Part shown: positions 34,541 to 37,297 of the stretch, piece after piece
Position numbering within the stretch: the stretch's first letter is position 1
Layout of the letters: every line of letters begins with the position of its first letter
Assembly: GCA_000934455.1 (NCBI GenBank)
Contig: KN886726.1
Coordinates: 38,992-76,288, forward strand
Direction of reading: 5' to 3'
DNA from: Apostichopus parvimensis
Taxonomy: Eukaryota > Echinodermata > Holothuroidea > Aspidochirotida > Stichopodidae
DNA length: 37,297 nt
Made by a program: the position numbers and the translations under genes
Notes under the pieces: model-generated
Told to the model about the DNA's origin: nothing
What the model saw: only the letters and a program-made list of their open reading frames with translations
Database searches by the model: none

Positions 34541-35307
34541 GGCGCGTAGCCAAGGGGAGGGGAGGGGCGCCCCCCTTGAACATATGTTGTGTGTACATTT
34601 TTATCATGTCGCTAGTATTTTCAAAGTAGAAAATGCTTAGATGCAAGGCCTGGGAAGTGCCATTTTCAGCGATCCGGGAGGCATTTTCGGCCAAAATTTT
34701 CTTGAACGCATGCCCAATCTACGGCTTTGATAATTTGCCTATAAGTTTGCCCCTCCCTTGGCAAAGTCCTCGCTACATGCTTGAGTCCTTGCTGCATAGA
34801 CATTTAGTGTTTTAGCGTCAAATCATCAGGCCCATATGTAGATATGCCCGTATGAAAAAAATGAAACTATTTTCTACTTCAACAGTATATTGAAACTGCC
34901 ATCATATAAATTTACATAAATTCCTACATGGGGGCGGGGGGGGGGGGGGACTACTCGTGTTATTGCATTTTTCCAATGAATTCATGAATACGATCAAAGA
35001 TTTTTTTGTTAAAAGAAAGCAACTTGACACAGCACCGCTTGTCTGCACGATGTGTAGCCTATGACTTTAAAGTGCGTGTCTATTTCATGAAGGTGTTTTA
35101 ATATCATTAAGCACGTACTGCTTTAAATAATTTTAAACAGAGTATTTAAATATTCGTGATAAGTTGTTTTGTTCAATGCATCTTCTATCAAGTACTGGGC
35201 ATGGAGGGGGACGGGGTCATACATTTGCCCCGATTTTAACCGTTGGGGGGGGGGGGACATAAATCCTTCTCCGCATTCGATCAACGCCCCTGACACCTTA
35301 GCCACAG
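34541..35307. repeat. G-rich dispersed repeat region
   Basis: The left part has GCGCGTAGCCAAGGGG and the palindrome GGGGCGCCCC (34564-34573). A block at about 34633-34700 (TTAGATGCAA, CCTGGGAAGTGCCATTTTC, GATCCGGGAGGC, TTTTCGGCC) is related to 15935-16005. The right part has G14 at 34936-34949 and G12 at 35245-35256, then ACGCCCCTGACACC. The 60-codon ORFs here have no family features. I cannot define the element's ends. Confidence 0.5.
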
Positions 35308-37297
35308 TTGGTTAACATTAATTATATGTTATGGTAACTTGACAAAATCCATAGGAATGATTCTCATGCATGCTTATAATTACTGTGTGGGCAAACTAAT
35401 TTGCTGGGTGATGGACAGTTGTCCACCCACCCAGTTATGTATTAACTTCACTTGTGTCAGGTTCAGACCAAGTCATGTATGTTAGCATTGATGTTTATTT
35501 CTAGAAGCGTCAGAGTATGTAGGCTCGCGCTCTAAACATATTTTATCATAAATAAATGCATTGCAACAAATTAAAGTAAAGTATTTTCTGTTCAACAGTG
35601 TATAAATGTGTAAGAGATAAAGCTACAAACACCGTCCCAGCTGCTCAAGACTAAACTAGAGATTTAGTTTGATTCTTTTTATTATTCCTATTATTCATTT
35701 TCTTAGGATTCGATTGGTCTTACTGTACTTGTTCTTGCTGAAAACTAATAATTTAGATGTAGTTTTCTATTTTCCACCCCGCGTGTGTTCTAATTCATTT
35801 TTAGTTTCAGGCTTGTCAGATAGCAAAACTGTATAATCTCATAATTAATTTCTTAATTGGTATCAAAATGAAATTCAGAAAAAAGTTCACAAGAAACAAC
35901 ACGCAAATTAGTATTCAAACATCGGGTTGATGAATTTCATGGAAGCCTTGACTTTTTACTTATTATATACCCAATTGACATCATTTTTTAAACTGTCTGT
36001 TTTCACCGGGCATGCACAACGTTAAGTCTCTCCAACAATGCTGATTTTCTTTTATTGGCGCCAAAATGCGCCAGATGTTGCTTGTTTCAATCAGTTGTTT
36101 GTTACAATTGACCTGTTCACTGGATTTTAAGGTTGGATTAATTTTTGGAGAGGAAACCGCTGCCAATAGTAATAGCTAAAACAGTAAGATTGATCAGTGA
36201 CATAATTTTAAGGTATGGTATAGATGCCTAGGCTAGAATTGATTTATTGACAAGCAATAGGAAGTCTTAAACATTCAGTCAAATATCACCATAGTAGGCA
36301 TACCTTAAGAAAGAAGACATTCTTGGAAATCTAACTCATTAATAATATAACAATAGTAGCCTTAGTTGTTGACTGATTATCACAAATGCCCCAGGTAAAG
36401 CATATCCAACCTAACAAGGAACTGACAAGTTGCAATAAAATACTGTCGGATCACTGAGTTTGCTTTAAAGCTTATAAATTAAGCGAATTGTAAAACAAAT
36501 CATTAAAATTATCGACTGGCGTTATTTCGCGAACAATTACTTATTTTAGCTAAGAAAATAAATATGAACAAACTGTAGAAACCTTCCTTTCCTTCAAAAG
36601 TCTTAAATTACGAAAATTGGTCCAACCCTTTCTTACATAACCTGTAGTCTAGGCCTTCATACAAGTCAATATAGAGCAATCCACAATGATCATTGTAAGG
36701 ACCTAGCGTATTCAATCTTCGTGGTCTGAAGTAACTGCAAATTATATAAAAAGCCCTCAGTTTTATTTTACCAAGCAGGCTGTCTGAAATAATATTATTT
36801 ATTAAATCATTATAAGTTGAATTACCTAACTCCTGCCAATATACCTGACACTAATGTGAAATACAGTTTTGTTCAATAAAAGGCTTTCAACCTCTGTACA
36901 ACAATATTTTTATTATAATTTAAGTCAAATAATATTACAAAATGATAGAAACAAAATTGTATCAAAAAGCAAATCTTTCGTTAATGTCTTTCTGGCAATA
37001 ATTCGAACTTTCTGTTCCAGAAGATACTACAATGAAGACCCAATCAACCCGATTAAACTGAAAAGTAGTAGTTAATTAATTTAAGTAAACACTCAAGGAT
37101 ACGAAGTATTTCAAGATCATAACATTATGTTTAATGAAAAAATATTTTGAAAAGCGGATGGTGTGATTTAATTGGAAGAAACGATAAATTTTAGAAAGTT
37201 AAGATCATAGGCATTACTTCCATGATGCATATCGACAAACACAAAGGAAGAAAGAATTGTTACATAAATTTCGAAGAAATCCACTAGAAGTTAAATC
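35308..37297. other. Unassigned AT-rich DNA
   Basis: No supported gene. The ORFs at 35981-36166 (minus) and 36869-37075 (plus) lack recognisable motifs or usable splice borders. Confidence 0.4.

Overview
The window looks like intron-rich, AT-rich genomic DNA from an animal, most likely a marine invertebrate deuterostome and plausibly an echinoderm such as a sea cucumber. This is inferred from the style of the NACHT protein (an NLR immune receptor of the kind expanded in invertebrate deuterostomes), split exons with GT/AG borders, long introns, and abundant decayed non-LTR retrotransposons and satellite-bearing mobile elements. There are no bacterial operons, RNA genes or CRISPR arrays.

The only well-supported host gene content is an NLR (NACHT plus LRR) locus on the + strand. 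A large NACHT exon fills 1-1557 and is cut by the left window edge. A 218-nt exon resembling the region that leads into the leucine-rich repeats (B1) lies at 10779-10996. A second set follows: a 120-nt exon (A2, 17218-17337), a 206-nt B-type exon (B2, 18296-18501) and an LRR-like exon (C2, 18743-18899) that ends in a stop, with a candidate poly(A) signal near 19082. A third, isolated A-type exon (A3) is at 23604-23723. The splice phases are informative. NACHT ends in phase 0, A exons are 0-0, B exons are 0-2 and C2 enters at phase 2. NACHT-B1-C2, NACHT-B2-C2 and NACHT-A2-B2-C2 are therefore all in frame, while B1-A2 and B1-B2 are not. Either B1 and B2 are mutually exclusive exons of one gene, or these are the remains of tandem NLR copies.

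A2 and A3 lie in a segmental duplication (about 15868-17823 and 21133-24228). The second copy carries an insertion of about 1 kb and does not include a B exon.

Much of the rest is mobile or repetitive DNA. A 4.3-kb terminal-inverted-repeat element (3638-7979) with CCTGGT arrays at its ends sits in the first intron. Three copies of an element with an internal ~144-bp tandem monomer are at 20131-21080, 25777-26562 and 28679-29302. LINE remnants are at 15392-15866, 24690-25158 and 30066-30600. A short TTTCGCCCAAC-type minisatellite is at 33292-33420. A short ORF at 34044-34175 resembles the start of a THAP zinc finger. The other stretches (parts of 8-15 kb, 26.6-28.7 kb, 30.6-33.2 kb and 35.3-37.3 kb) are AT-rich with no gene I can support.
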